From RHKX01 sp963743875 (GTDB lineage: Bacteria; Actinomycetota; Thermoleophilia; Solirubrobacterales; 70-9), in contig CAVURM010000004.1 of NCBI GenBank assembly GCA_963743875.1, positions 186,001 to 250,000 on the forward strand: DNA of 64,000 bases. Reading direction: 5' to 3'. The position numbers and the translations under genes are program-made. How positions within the stretch are numbered: the stretch's first letter is position 1; each line of letters opens with the position of its first letter. Below are positions 9,221 through 17,809 of this stretch, piece by piece. The notes beneath the pieces were generated by a model that saw nothing but the letters and a program-made list of their open reading frames with translations, did no database searches and was not told the origin of the DNA.

Positions 9221-9882
9221 CGGCTTGTCCGTGCCTGTCGCTCCACGATCTCGGCGAGCGAGGATACGTCGCCGCCGCCCTCGCGGTCGATCCTGACCAC
9301 ATCGATGCCGGCCGCGCGGGCGCCCAGGACGTCCTCGTCGCTGTCGCCGACGTGGAACGCCTCCGAGGCCTGACAGTCCGCGATCCGCAGTGCCGGCTTG
9401 AAGATCGCGGGGTCCGGCTTTCGCGCTCCGGCCCCGGCCGAGGTGATGACGCCGTCGAGTTCGGAGGCGAGCCCGATCCGCTCCAGCACCGCGCCGAGCT
9501 CGTAGTCCCAGTTGGATACGCAGACGATCCGCAGCCCCCGCTCGCGCCACCGCCCGAGCGCCGGGGTGACGTCGGGGTAGGCCTCGAACGCGATCGCGTC
9601 CATCATCGTCGCGACTTCGATTCGCCTGCCCAGCTCGCTCGACAGCAGTTCGGCGCAGTGCCTGCGGAGCGCCGCGAGGGAATCGGGATCGCGGCCCTGG
9701 TCGGCGTGATCTGCGTAGTGGGCCATCTCCGCCCTGAACGCTCGCTCGACGCGGTCGGGCTCGATCCCGGCGACGGCCTCCGGATCAACCTGCTCCCACG
9801 GGGGCAGCAGCCGGACCATCGTGCCGAGGGCGTCGATCAGGCAGGCGCGGTAGTGCTTCGGGTTCGCTGAGAGCGGGTTCAT
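9217..9882 (-). CDS. HAD family hydrolase
   Basis: A 221-residue haloacid-dehalogenase-fold protein, probably a small-molecule phosphatase. Motif I is LIDALGT, with the nucleophilic Asp but Leu where most phosphatases have the second Asp. This DALGT form is seen in the REG-2/HDHD3-like branch. Motif II is VCVSNWD, motif III the KPDP lysine, and motif IV GDSDEDVLGA. It overlaps the CPBP protease gene by ATGA and is divergent from the mannosyltransferase-like gene, with 32 nt between starts. No substrate can be read from context. Confidence 0.85.
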   Translation of the reverse strand: MNPLSANPKHYRACLIDALGTMVRLLPPWEQVDPEAVAGIEPDRVERAFRAEMAHYADHADQGRDPDSLAALRRHCAELLSSELGRRIEVATMMDAIAFEAYPDVTPALGRWRERGLRIVCVSNWDYELGAVLERIGLASELDGVITSAGAGARKPDPAIFKPALRIADCQASEAFHVGDSDEDVLGARAAGIDVVRIDREGGGDVSSLAEIVERQARTSR

Positions 9883-9914
9883 TCGGGGATGGCGCGTACA
9901 TTCTGGCTGCCCGG

Positions 9915-11195
9915 ATGCCGCAGCCCCGAATCAGTCCAGAGCCGGCCTCGCCCCGACGTCGGATGCTCGCGATCGCCGTTGCCCTGGCGCTGATCGCCGT
10001 CGCCGTCCCGCTGGCGGCTCCGGGAGCCGAGTTGATCCCGGGCTCCGGCACCGTGGGCACGAACGGTCCCGGGTGGGTGCTCGGGATCTTCGGCAACGGG
10101 TTCGGGCTCCACCCCGACGCCTATCTCGGCCTGCTCTACGCCTCGGTCGGCCTTTGGGTCGTACTGCTGGTCGTCGCTCGTGATCTCGGGCTGCGGCCGA
10201 TCGGGATCGTCGCCGGACTGCTGATCACGACCTTCACCCTGACCGGGCCCCTGCTCTCGCTTGACGTCTTCAGCTACATCGCCTACGCCCGGCTCGGGGT
10301 CGAGCACGGACTCAACCCCTACGAGTACGCGCCCTCCGCGATCCCGTTCGATGGAGCGGCCGCGAGGGTCGACGACTATCGCGATGCGGTCTCGGTCTAC
10401 GGCCCGCTGTTCACCCTCGCCACCTATCCGCTCGGGGCGATCGGCGTGCCGGCGGCGCTCTGGTCCCTGAAGCTCGTCGCCGGGCTCTCGATCGCGGCGA
10501 TCGCCTGGATCGTCGCCCGACTGAGCAGCCTCCGCGGTGTCGATCCCGCCACCGCCGTGGCGTTCGTCGCGCTCAACCCCCTCGTCCTGGTTCACCTCGT
10601 CGGCGGGGCTCACAACGACGGCCTGATGGTCGCAGTGGCGATGGCGTCGGTGGCCGCTGCCCTGAGCTCGCGCCCGGCGGCAGCCGGTGCCGGGTTCGTC
10701 GCAGCGGCGGCGGTGAAGGTGTCGGCTCTGCTCTATGCACCGTTCGCCTTCGTCGGCTCACGCAGCCGCGGCCGACTTCTTGCCGGGGCCGCGGCAACGC
10801 TTCTGCTGCTCGCGGCGGTCTCGCTGCTCGCCTTCGGGCCGCACGTCGGCGAGGCGCTCAGCGTCGCCGGCGGCAACCAGGATCGGATCAGCCGCTGGAG
10901 CGTCCCCGGCACCCTCGCCCGGATCACCGGAGCCGACCTGGACACCCTGCGGGTCCTCTTCGGGGTCGCCTATGCGGCCTCGGTCGTCGGCCTGCTGGTG
11001 GCCGTCGGGCGAGGTCTCGATTGGGTCCGGGCCGCGGGCTGGGCCAGCCTCGGCCTGCTGGTCGCCTCCGCCTACATGGTCCCCTGGTATCTGATCTGGC
11101 TGTTGCCGATCGCCGCGATTTCGCGGGATCGCCTCCTGATCGGTGCAACGATCCTCCTGACCGTCTTCCAGGTGATCAACGGGGTGCCGATATGA
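9915..11195 (+). CDS. GT-C glycosyltransferase, MptB-like (alpha-1,6-mannosyltransferase family)
   Basis: A 426-residue membrane protein with about 11-12 hydrophobic helices. After the first helices it has the acidic extracytoplasmic loop LLSLDVFSYIAYARLG and a YGPL motif. It also has NPLVLVHLVGGAHNDG, which closely resembles the mycobacterial polyprenol-phosphate-mannose-dependent MptB family. These enzymes extend mannan or lipoglycan on the outer face of the membrane. The basic N terminus (SPEPASPRRRM) is typical. TACATT at 9897 may be the -10 box. The stop overlaps the thiL start (ATGA), so the two genes are translationally coupled although functionally unrelated. Confidence 0.8.
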   Translation: MPQPRISPEPASPRRRMLAIAVALALIAVAVPLAAPGAELIPGSGTVGTNGPGWVLGIFGNGFGLHPDAYLGLLYASVGLWVVLLVVARDLGLRPIGIVAGLLITTFTLTGPLLSLDVFSYIAYARLGVEHGLNPYEYAPSAIPFDGAAARVDDYRDAVSVYGPLFTLATYPLGAIGVPAALWSLKLVAGLSIAAIAWIVARLSSLRGVDPATAVAFVALNPLVLVHLVGGAHNDGLMVAVAMASVAAALSSRPAAAGAGFVAAAAVKVSALLYAPFAFVGSRSRGRLLAGAAATLLLLAAVSLLAFGPHVGEALSVAGGNQDRISRWSVPGTLARITGADLDTLRVLFGVAYAASVVGLLVAVGRGLDWVRAAGWASLGLLVASAYMVPWYLIWLLPIAAISRDRLLIGATILLTVFQVINGVPI

Positions 11196-12241
11196 CCGAC
11201 GGAGCCGAAGAACGCGACGAGCCGCGGATGCGCAGCTCTCCCGAGTTCGACCTGATCTCCGCGATCCGCGAGCGCCTCGCCGCCACCGCCAAGGGTCGCG
11301 AAGGCAGGATCAGGATCGGGATCGGCGACGACGCCGCGGTGACGGTGACGCCCCCCGGCGCGGCGACGGCGGTCAGCATCGACGCGTTGGTCGACGGGGT
11401 CGGCTTCCGCCGTAGCTGGTGCCCGCCGCGGGCGATCGGCCGCAAGGCGATCGGGGCGGCGCTCAGCGATCTCGCCGCCATGGGTGCGGTGCCGGCTGAG
11501 GTCTACGTCTGGGTCGGCATGCCGGTCGATTTCAGCCGGGACGATTGCCTCGAGCTCTGCGACGGGCTGGCCGAGTTGGCCGAGTTGGAGGGAGCTGCGG
11601 TGCTGGGTGGGGATCTGACCGCAGCGGGGTTGCTCGCGGTCTGCGTCACGGCGATCGGCCACGCGCCCTCGGCGGATCAGATGGTCGGCCGCTCCGGGGC
11701 CGAGACGGGCTTCGCGATCTGCGCGACCGGTTCGTTCGGCGGTGCCGCGGCGGGCCTGATGCTGCTCGAGCATCCCGAGCTGGGCGAGGGGCTGGCCGGT
11801 CGCTTACGGCGGGCGGTGACGTCGCGCCAGCTCGCTCCCGAGCCGCGGGTGGCGGCGGGGCGGGCGCTCGCTGCGGCGGGCGTGGCGGCGATGATCGACG
11901 TCTCCGACGGCCTCGGAGCCGAGGCCGAGCACCTTGCCGCGGCATCGGGGGTGGGCATCGAGATCGAGGTCGGTCGGGTCCCCCGGGGGGAGGGGGTGAG
12001 CGAGATTGCGGCGGCCGCCGGGCGCGATCCCGACGAGCTTGTGGCCTCCGGCGGCGAGGATTACGAGCTGCTCTGCGCGATTCCCCGCGCGGCGCTCGCA
12101 GACTGCCGCGCCGCGGTCGAACGCACCGGGACCGAACTCCATGAGATCGGCCGGGTGGTCAGCGGCGGCTCGGTTCGGCTCAGGCTCCCCGGGGGGCGTT
12201 CAATTCCGGTAGGAGGGCACGACCATTTTCGAGCTTCCTGA
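11192..12241 (+). CDS. thiL: thiamine-monophosphate kinase
   Basis: ThiL phosphorylates TMP to the cofactor TPP. The 349-residue sequence has the expected GIGDDAAV ATP/Mg motif near the N terminus, AALSDLAAMGAVP, the GGDLTAA segment, VSDGLGAE and ASGGEDYELL. All acidic metal ligands appear to be present. ATG at 11192 overlaps the stop of the preceding gene. The C terminus overlaps the convergent FlgM-like gene by 62 nt. No other thiamine genes are in the window. Confidence 0.93.
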   Translation: MTDGAEERDEPRMRSSPEFDLISAIRERLAATAKGREGRIRIGIGDDAAVTVTPPGAATAVSIDALVDGVGFRRSWCPPRAIGRKAIGAALSDLAAMGAVPAEVYVWVGMPVDFSRDDCLELCDGLAELAELEGAAVLGGDLTAAGLLAVCVTAIGHAPSADQMVGRSGAETGFAICATGSFGGAAAGLMLLEHPELGEGLAGRLRRAVTSRQLAPEPRVAAGRALAAAGVAAMIDVSDGLGAEAEHLAAASGVGIEIEVGRVPRGEGVSEIAAAAGRDPDELVASGGEDYELLCAIPRAALADCRAAVERTGTELHEIGRVVSGGSVRLRLPGGRSIPVGGHDHFRAS

Positions 12242-12368
12242 CGTCAGGGCTCTGCATGACGCCGATCCGCTCGAGGATCGCCACAGCGACTCGCTGTGAG
12301 TTGATCTCGTACTCGCCTCGGGAGACCTTCCTCTGCACGGCCGCGAGCTGTTCTTCGTTGGCACGCAT
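12180..12368 (-). CDS. FlgM-like anti-sigma factor domain protein
   Basis: A small protein of 62 residues from the ATG at 12368 (MRANEEQL), preceded by GCGAGG; it can be read in frame back to TTG 12452 (90 residues). The segment VQRKVSRGEYEINSQRVAVAILERIG matches the C-terminal sigma-binding helix pattern of FlgM, with RGEY and VAxxIL. FlgM binds and silences the flagellar sigma factor, but there are no flagellar genes nearby, so it may serve another sigma factor or be a stand-alone anti-sigma. The match is short, and the 3' end overlaps thiL. Confidence 0.55.
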   Translation of the reverse strand: MRANEEQLAAVQRKVSRGEYEINSQRVAVAILERIGVMQSPDVRKLENGRALLPELNAPRGA

Positions 12369-12515
12369 CGAACCTCGCTCGTGTGGATTCATAGTTTGGA
12401 TCATGGGTTCCTTCACGGCCTCCATCGGCTCCTGCCGGGGGTGCTTTAACAACCTATGACGAGCGTCCAGACGAGCGTCCAGAACTGCGTCCGCTCCGAC
12501 GCCCGGGGCCGACGA

Positions 12516-14288
12516 TCAGATCCGACCGCGGCTCGCCGGCGGCGTTCCGCCCAGGGCGCCCGGGCCGGCGTGGCTGCCCGCCCCCCTGATGCTGCCCGTC
12601 GGGCCGACCGGAGGCAGGGTGCGCTTGTCGGCTCCGGCCGCGGCGACGCCGCTGAGCAAACCCCCCAACACGCCGCACCACAGCACGCTGATCAGGAGGC
12701 CGACCTGGCCGTCGTCGATCAGCAGCAGCAGCTGCCAGAGCGCGGCGAGCCCGAGGTCGAGCTGGGCTGCGACGGTCGCGAAGGCTATGCACGCCGGAAT
12801 CAGCGAGGTCAGGGTGACGGCTGCGAGGACCGACGCCCGCGGCGGGCTTGAGCGCCGGGCCGCGAGCAGCCAGACGTGCGCGGCCGGGCTCAGCAGCAGG
12901 GCCAGGTAGGGGTTGATCAACCAGATCCCGAAGATCGAGAGACCGGTGAGCAGGCCGGCGGCCGCGGCGAGCGTCTGCGGTTCGACGTCGAGCGGGGTCC
13001 GCATCGGCCTGATCAACAATGCGGCGAGGATCACCGCCGCGGCGATGGCGGCAAATGCGACCGGGGCGGCCGAGCCGGCCGGGTAGAGGCCGGGGTCGTA
13101 GGGGAACGCGGGATTCGGGATCAGCCCGATCAGCCCGAGCAGGTATGCCAACAGCAACCCCGCCAGCGGCACCAGCACCCTCTCGGCCGCCCACCAGACC
13201 GTGCGGCGGGTGCGCCAGTCGTTGCGGTGCTCCCGCAGCCAGGTGTCGCCGGCGGTCAGCACCGGGGCGATCAGCAGGGCCAGGGCCAGCAGCGACAGCG
13301 TCCAGCCCGGCACCAGGTTGTCGCCGACCCGGATGTAGTCGTCGGGTCCCTCCTCGGGCAGCGCGCTGAGGTCGAGGGTCAGCACCAGATCGAGGATCGT
13401 GCTTCCGGTCGCATCCAGGCTCTCGGGGGAGATCATGTCGACGCCGTCCTCGGAGGCCGGGATCTGGCGCTCGCCGTGGGCGCTGATCGCGATCGCCTCG
13501 GTGCCGGCGCGGCGCAGCGCGGCCTGCTCGCCCAGGCCGATCGGATAGGCGAGGCGAGCCAGCCCGATCCAGGGGCCGGGAGCCGGGTCGCGCTCCCCGA
13601 AGGCTCCGGCGGCTATTCCACGGGCGGTCTGCATCAGTTGGGCCGAGGCGCTTTCGGGGTCGGTGCCGGAGCTGATCACGAAGGGCGCCTCGGGGTCGGC
13701 GGCGCCGGGCTGGGAAATCACGATTGCCTCGTCGACGTCCTCGGGCCGTGGGAGCCCCTCGATCAACTCGCGCGCGCCCTCGGCACCGTCGCTTCCGCCG
13801 TCGGTCGAGGCGAGGACGATCGTCTTCGAGCGGCGCGAGCGGCCGAGGTCGTCTGCAAGGCCGAGCAGGGTGGCCGTGGCCGCCGCGCTCGTCGCGGCGC
13901 CCGGCCCGTCGACGGAGTCTCGGTGGGCGAGCACGAGGATCGTCCGCTGCGAGGATCCGGGCAGCGTCAGGATCACGTTGCGGAGGGTTACGTCCTCGCC
14001 GTCGTAGCTGGAATCGAAGGATTGAATGGCCACCTCGCCGCCCTCGATCGCCTCGAATCGCTCACGGACGAGGTCGGCGACGGCGTCGTCGCCGGTCGAG
14101 CCGGGCGGCCGATCGGGCGCCAGCTGGACGATCGATCGGGCCGTTCGCGCCGCCTCGGTGCCGTCGAAGGTGGGGGTGGAAACCGGCGGTGGGAGCGGAT
14201 TCGGGATCGGTTCGAAGGAGAACATGAGCAGCACGAACGCCGCCACGGCGGGCAGGAGAGCTGCGCGATAGATCCTCGGGTCGAACAT
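12516..14288 (-). CDS. M28-type peptidase-like multi-pass membrane protein, probably non-catalytic
   Basis: The 590-residue protein starts with one hydrophobic helix and continues with a lumenal M28 aminopeptidase-like domain (about 40-330). It then has eight or more membrane helices, with a basic cytosolic tail. The fold is recognisable from ILVLAHRDSVDGPGAATS and VLASTDGGSDGAEGA, the places where active M28 enzymes have HxD, the second Asp and the EE pair. Here the Glu pair reads GS and the Asp of GANDGASG is replaced, so most zinc ligands are missing. It is divergent from the response regulator gene, with 29 nt between starts. A binding or scaffolding role is more likely than proteolysis. 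Confidence 0.72.
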   Translation of the reverse strand: MFDPRIYRAALLPAVAAFVLLMFSFEPIPNPLPPPVSTPTFDGTEAARTARSIVQLAPDRPPGSTGDDAVADLVRERFEAIEGGEVAIQSFDSSYDGEDVTLRNVILTLPGSSQRTILVLAHRDSVDGPGAATSAAATATLLGLADDLGRSRRSKTIVLASTDGGSDGAEGARELIEGLPRPEDVDEAIVISQPGAADPEAPFVISSGTDPESASAQLMQTARGIAAGAFGERDPAPGPWIGLARLAYPIGLGEQAALRRAGTEAIAISAHGERQIPASEDGVDMISPESLDATGSTILDLVLTLDLSALPEEGPDDYIRVGDNLVPGWTLSLLALALLIAPVLTAGDTWLREHRNDWRTRRTVWWAAERVLVPLAGLLLAYLLGLIGLIPNPAFPYDPGLYPAGSAAPVAFAAIAAAVILAALLIRPMRTPLDVEPQTLAAAAGLLTGLSIFGIWLINPYLALLLSPAAHVWLLAARRSSPPRASVLAAVTLTSLIPACIAFATVAAQLDLGLAALWQLLLLIDDGQVGLLISVLWCGVLGGLLSGVAAAGADKRTLPPVGPTGSIRGAGSHAGPGALGGTPPASRGRI

Positions 14289-14305
14289 CGGTGCGCCGCT
14301 GAAAC

Positions 14306-14311
14306 TAACCT
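14306..14311 (+). promoter_or_regulatory. -10 box (TAACCT) of a leaderless promoter
   Basis: TAACCT ends 6 nt before the response regulator ATG at 14318, so transcription would begin at or next to the start codon. There is no Shine-Dalgarno sequence. The same geometry recurs at several other genes in the window. Confidence 0.5.
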
Positions 14312-14317
14312 CTCGCC

Positions 14318-15025
14318 ATGGCTGAAGCTTCGGCTCGCATCCTGCTGGTCGACGACGAGGAGTCGATTCAGACCCTTCTTGCGTACCCGCTCCGCAAGGA
14401 GGGGTACGAGGTGGTGGTCGCCGGCGACGGCCGCGAGGGCCTCGATCAGTTCGCCGCCGGGCGCTTCGATCTGGTCGTTCTCGACGTGATGATGCCCCGG
14501 ATCGACGGGATCGAGGTCTGTCGCCAGTTGCGCGCCCGCAGCCAGGTCCCGATCATCATGCTCACCGCCCGCGACGACGAGGTCGACAAGGTGCTCGGCC
14601 TCGAGATCGGCGCCGACGACTACATCACCAAGCCGTTCAGCGTCCGCGAGTTCCGCAGCCGCGTGAAGGCGGCGCTGCGGCGGACGCGACTGTCGGGGGA
14701 CGACGTCGACGAGGGTCCGATCGCGTCCGGGGATCTGAGCATCGATCCGTCGAGGCGCCAGGTGACGGTGCGCGGTGAGCAGGCGCCAGCTGACCTACGT
14801 CGAGTTCGAGATCCTCGCGGCACTGGCCCGCAGCCCCGGCCACGTCTTCGACCGCCGAACCCTGCTCGAGCGGATCTGGGGGGACAGCTCCTACCGCGAT
14901 CCGCGCACGATCGACGTCCACATCCGCCACCTGCGGGAGAAGATCGAGCTCGAGCCGAAGGAGCCCGCATACCTGCTCACGGTGCGCGGGGTCGGCTACC
15001 GGTTCCGCGACGAGGAGCCCGGTGA
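14318..15025 (+). pseudogene. OmpR-family response regulator (frameshifted)
   Basis: The receiver domain is complete: ILLVDDEES for the acidic pocket, VLDVMMPRIDG with the phospho-acceptor Asp, MLTARDD, and the KPFS lysine. The winged-helix DNA-binding domain (LTYVEFEILAALARSPG to TVRGVGYRFRD) continues in another frame. The join is near 14781-14786, where one extra base sits between GEQ and QLTYVEFE. Both domains are well conserved, so an indel error is more likely than decay. It precedes a histidine kinase and an HtrA lipoprotein, suggesting an envelope-stress operon. The exact stop is uncertain because of a possible second indel near 15020. Confidence 0.8.
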
Positions 15026-15061
15026 GCGGCCTGGCGGGAGGCAGGCCGCTGCCGCACTCGC

Positions 15062-16527
15062 GTGCGCACCCGTCTCGTCCTCCTCTTCTTCGCGATCACG
15101 GCGGCCGCGGTCGGGTTCGTCTACCTGTACGTCGTACCGCAGCTCGAGCTCGGACCTGACCTCCGATCGGCTGGATCGCCTCGAGGAGAAGGGCGCCGAG
15201 CTCGAACGGCTGCGCACGCGCCGCCGAGCGTGGGCTCGAGAAGCGGGAGCTGGCGACGCTGGTCCGCAGGAGCGCCGCGAACGTCGACTCGCGGGTGACC
15301 CTGCTCGGGCTTCGCGACGGCGAGCCCGCCTACGTGATCGCCGACTCCGAGATCGGCGAGGACGAGATCGGAGGCGGCTACGCCACGGCGACCGGCGCGG
15401 TCTCGAGCGGCGACGTGCGCTCCGGGGTCGAGACCGTCGAAGGCGATCGGGTCGGCGAGTCCGCGTTTCCGGTCGACGGCCTCGCGCCCGGTCGGGAAGA
15501 AGCAGGCCGCGGCGGCGCCGGGGTGGGTGATCGTGCTCTCGACTCCCGCTCGACGACGTCGAGGCCAGCGTTGCGCTGATCCGGCGGCAGACCCTGATCG
15601 CGGGCGGCATAGCTCTCGTCGCTCGCGTTGCTGGCCGCCTACGCCGTCGCCGGCGTCCACACCCGTCGTCTGCGCCGGCTCGAGGAGGCGGCGGAGCGGG
15701 TGGCCGAGGGCGACTTCAGCGTGCCGATCCCCGTCGGCGGCCGGGACGAGGTCGGCCAGCTCGCCGAGACGCTGGACCAGATGCGCGCGCGTCTGCTCGG
15801 ACTCGAGGAGGCCAGGCGCGAGTTCATCGCCAACGCCTCGCACGAGCTGCGGACTCCGATCGCCTCCCTGGGCGGGTTCATCGAGCTGCTCGACGACGAC
15901 CCCGAGCCCGACGCCGAGACGAGGCGCGAGTTCGTCCGGACCATGCGCGGGCAGATCGAGCGGCTGACGAAGCTCTCCACCGACCTGCTCGACCTCTCCC
16001 GCCTCGATGCCGACGCGCTCAGCCTCCAGATCGAGACGATCGACCTCCGCGAGGTCGCGTCGGAGGTCGCCGCGGAGTTCGCCGCGGCCGCCGAGCGGCA
16101 CGACTCCACCATCGAAGTGGAGTCGAGGGGTGGCGAGGAACCGCTTGTCCAAGCCGATCGGACGAGAACGGCCCAGATCCTGCGTATCCTGATCGACAAC
16201 GCCCTCAAGCACACCGCACCCGGAACTGAGATCGCCATCACCTCTTCAAGCACCCCCACCGAGACCCGATTGACCGTGTCCGACGACGGACCCGGGATCG
16301 AGGGTCGCTCCAGGGAACGGATCTTCGAGCGCTTCTACACCGCCGATTCGGTCAGCGGATCCGGCCTCGGACTCGCGATCGCTCGCGAGTTGGCCCGGGC
16401 GATGAGCGGCGACGTCGTGCTCGACTCGAGCCCCCGACGCGGTGCCTCGCTCAGCCTGTTGTTGGCGCCCGCGGGCCTCGAGCCCCGGACCGGCGACCTC
16501 GGCGGTTCGCTGGGAGCCAAGGCGTGA
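15062..16527 (+). pseudogene. two-component sensor histidine kinase (multiple frameshifts in the sensor half)
   Basis: The gene starts at GTG 15062 with a membrane anchor (LVLLFFAITAAAVGFVYLYVV). A periplasmic coiled-coil/sensor segment is split over several frames, with breaks near 15155, 15225, 15490, 15545 and 15615. A second helix and an intact HAMP-kinase part from 15628 follow. The kinase has the phospho-accepting His in NASHELRTPIASL, an N box (LIDNALKHT), DDGPGI, and the G2 box GSGLGLAI. Five indels in under 500 bp while the remaining 900 bp is clean points to a poorly resolved stretch of sequence. It is the partner of the preceding response regulator and overlaps the HtrA start. Confidence 0.8.
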
Positions 16528-17741
16528 GCGTCAGACCGGGAAGGGTGCGCCCCGCGCTGCTCGCCGGGGTTGCGGTCCTGCTGCTGACGTTCCTGCTCGC
16601 GGCCTGCGGCGACGATTCCTCGACCTCGGCCACGACCAGCTCGACGACGACATCGGCGGACCTATCGACCCCGAGCGGAGCCGGCGACAAGTTGCCGGGC
16701 GTCGGCTCCAGCCCCGACTTCGACCCGCAGGCGATCTACGCCCAGGCGGCACCGAGCGTCGTCACGATCCTCTCGGTCTTCGGCGATCCCGACGACCCGG
16801 CCTCGCAGGCCGGGCAGGGCTCCGGCTTCGTGGTCAGCGAGGAGGGCGAGATCGCCACCAACGCTCACGTCGTCACCGACGCCACCGAGGCCGGCGGCAG
16901 CCAGACCCCGATCAACGAGGCCGACGAGGTCTACGTCGAGTTCGGCGACCGCAACCAGGTTCCGGCCGAGATCATCGGCACCGACCTGAACGCCGACGTC
17001 GCGTTGATCAAGATCGAGCCCGACGGCCTCGATCTCGTCCCGATCGGGCTCGGGGACTCCGACAGCGTCCAGGTCGGCGCGCCGGTCGCCGCGATCGGCA
17101 GCCCCTTCGGCCAGGAGCAGTCGATGTCGGTGGGGATCGTCTCCGCCACGGACCGCTCGATCGACTCGCTCACCCAGTTCAAGATCGACGGCGCGATCCA
17201 GACCGACACCTCGATCAATCCCGGCAACTCAGGCGGCCCCCTGATCGGCGCCGACGGTCGCGTGGTCGGCATCGACCAGCAGATCAACACGACCTCGGGC
17301 GGTAACGAGGGGGTCGGGTTCGCCGTACCGATCAACCTGGTCAAGCGCTCGATCGACCAACTTCGCGAGAACGGTCGGGTCGAGTACGCCTACATCGGCG
17401 TCAAGAGCCAGCCGCTCTATCCACAGCTCGCCGAGAAGCTCGGCATCGATGCCCCGACCGGCTCGCTGATCTCGAGCGTCGTTCCCGGCGGCCCCGCCGA
17501 GAAGGCCGGCCTGCAGGGCAAGTCGGACGGCCCCGACTCCACGATCGAGTTCCAGGGCCGCAAGGTCGCGACCGGCGGCGACGTGATCGTCGCCGTCGAC
17601 GGTGAAGAGCTGGTCGCCGAGAACGACCTCTCTCGCCTGATCGCCACCCACACGCCCGGCGAGCAGGTGACGCTGACGATCATCCGCGACGGCGACGTGA
17701 CCGATGTCGACGTGACCCTGGGCGCTCGCCCCGAGTCCTGA
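16524..17741 (+). CDS. HtrA/DegP-like S1C serine protease, lipoprotein
   Basis: This is an envelope quality-control protease of 405 residues. A lipobox LLAAC places Cys28 at the mature N terminus, so the protein is tethered outside the membrane. It is followed by a Ser/Thr-rich linker. The trypsin-like domain has an intact triad: His115 in TNAHVV, Asp158 in NADVALIKI and Ser236 in NPGNSGGPL. One PDZ domain covers about 300-400, with GSLISSVVPGGPAEKAGL. GTG at 16524 overlaps the kinase stop (GTGA), tying it to the two-component operon that probably controls it. Confidence 0.92.
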   Translation: MSVRPGRVRPALLAGVAVLLLTFLLAACGDDSSTSATTSSTTTSADLSTPSGAGDKLPGVGSSPDFDPQAIYAQAAPSVVTILSVFGDPDDPASQAGQGSGFVVSEEGEIATNAHVVTDATEAGGSQTPINEADEVYVEFGDRNQVPAEIIGTDLNADVALIKIEPDGLDLVPIGLGDSDSVQVGAPVAAIGSPFGQEQSMSVGIVSATDRSIDSLTQFKIDGAIQTDTSINPGNSGGPLIGADGRVVGIDQQINTTSGGNEGVGFAVPINLVKRSIDQLRENGRVEYAYIGVKSQPLYPQLAEKLGIDAPTGSLISSVVPGGPAEKAGLQGKSDGPDSTIEFQGRKVATGGDVIVAVDGEELVAENDLSRLIATHTPGEQVTLTIIRDGDVTDVDVTLGARPES

Positions 17742-17809
17742 GCCGGGCCCTGGGTTCGGAGGCCCATCCGCTGAGGGCTCTGGTCGCCGACCTGGCGGCC
17801 GACCTGCGC

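Noticed and set aside
12459..12482. Tandem 12-bp repeat ACGAGCGTCCAG x2
   Set aside because: Only two units, no further copies, and no link to a promoter or origin; too little to interpret.
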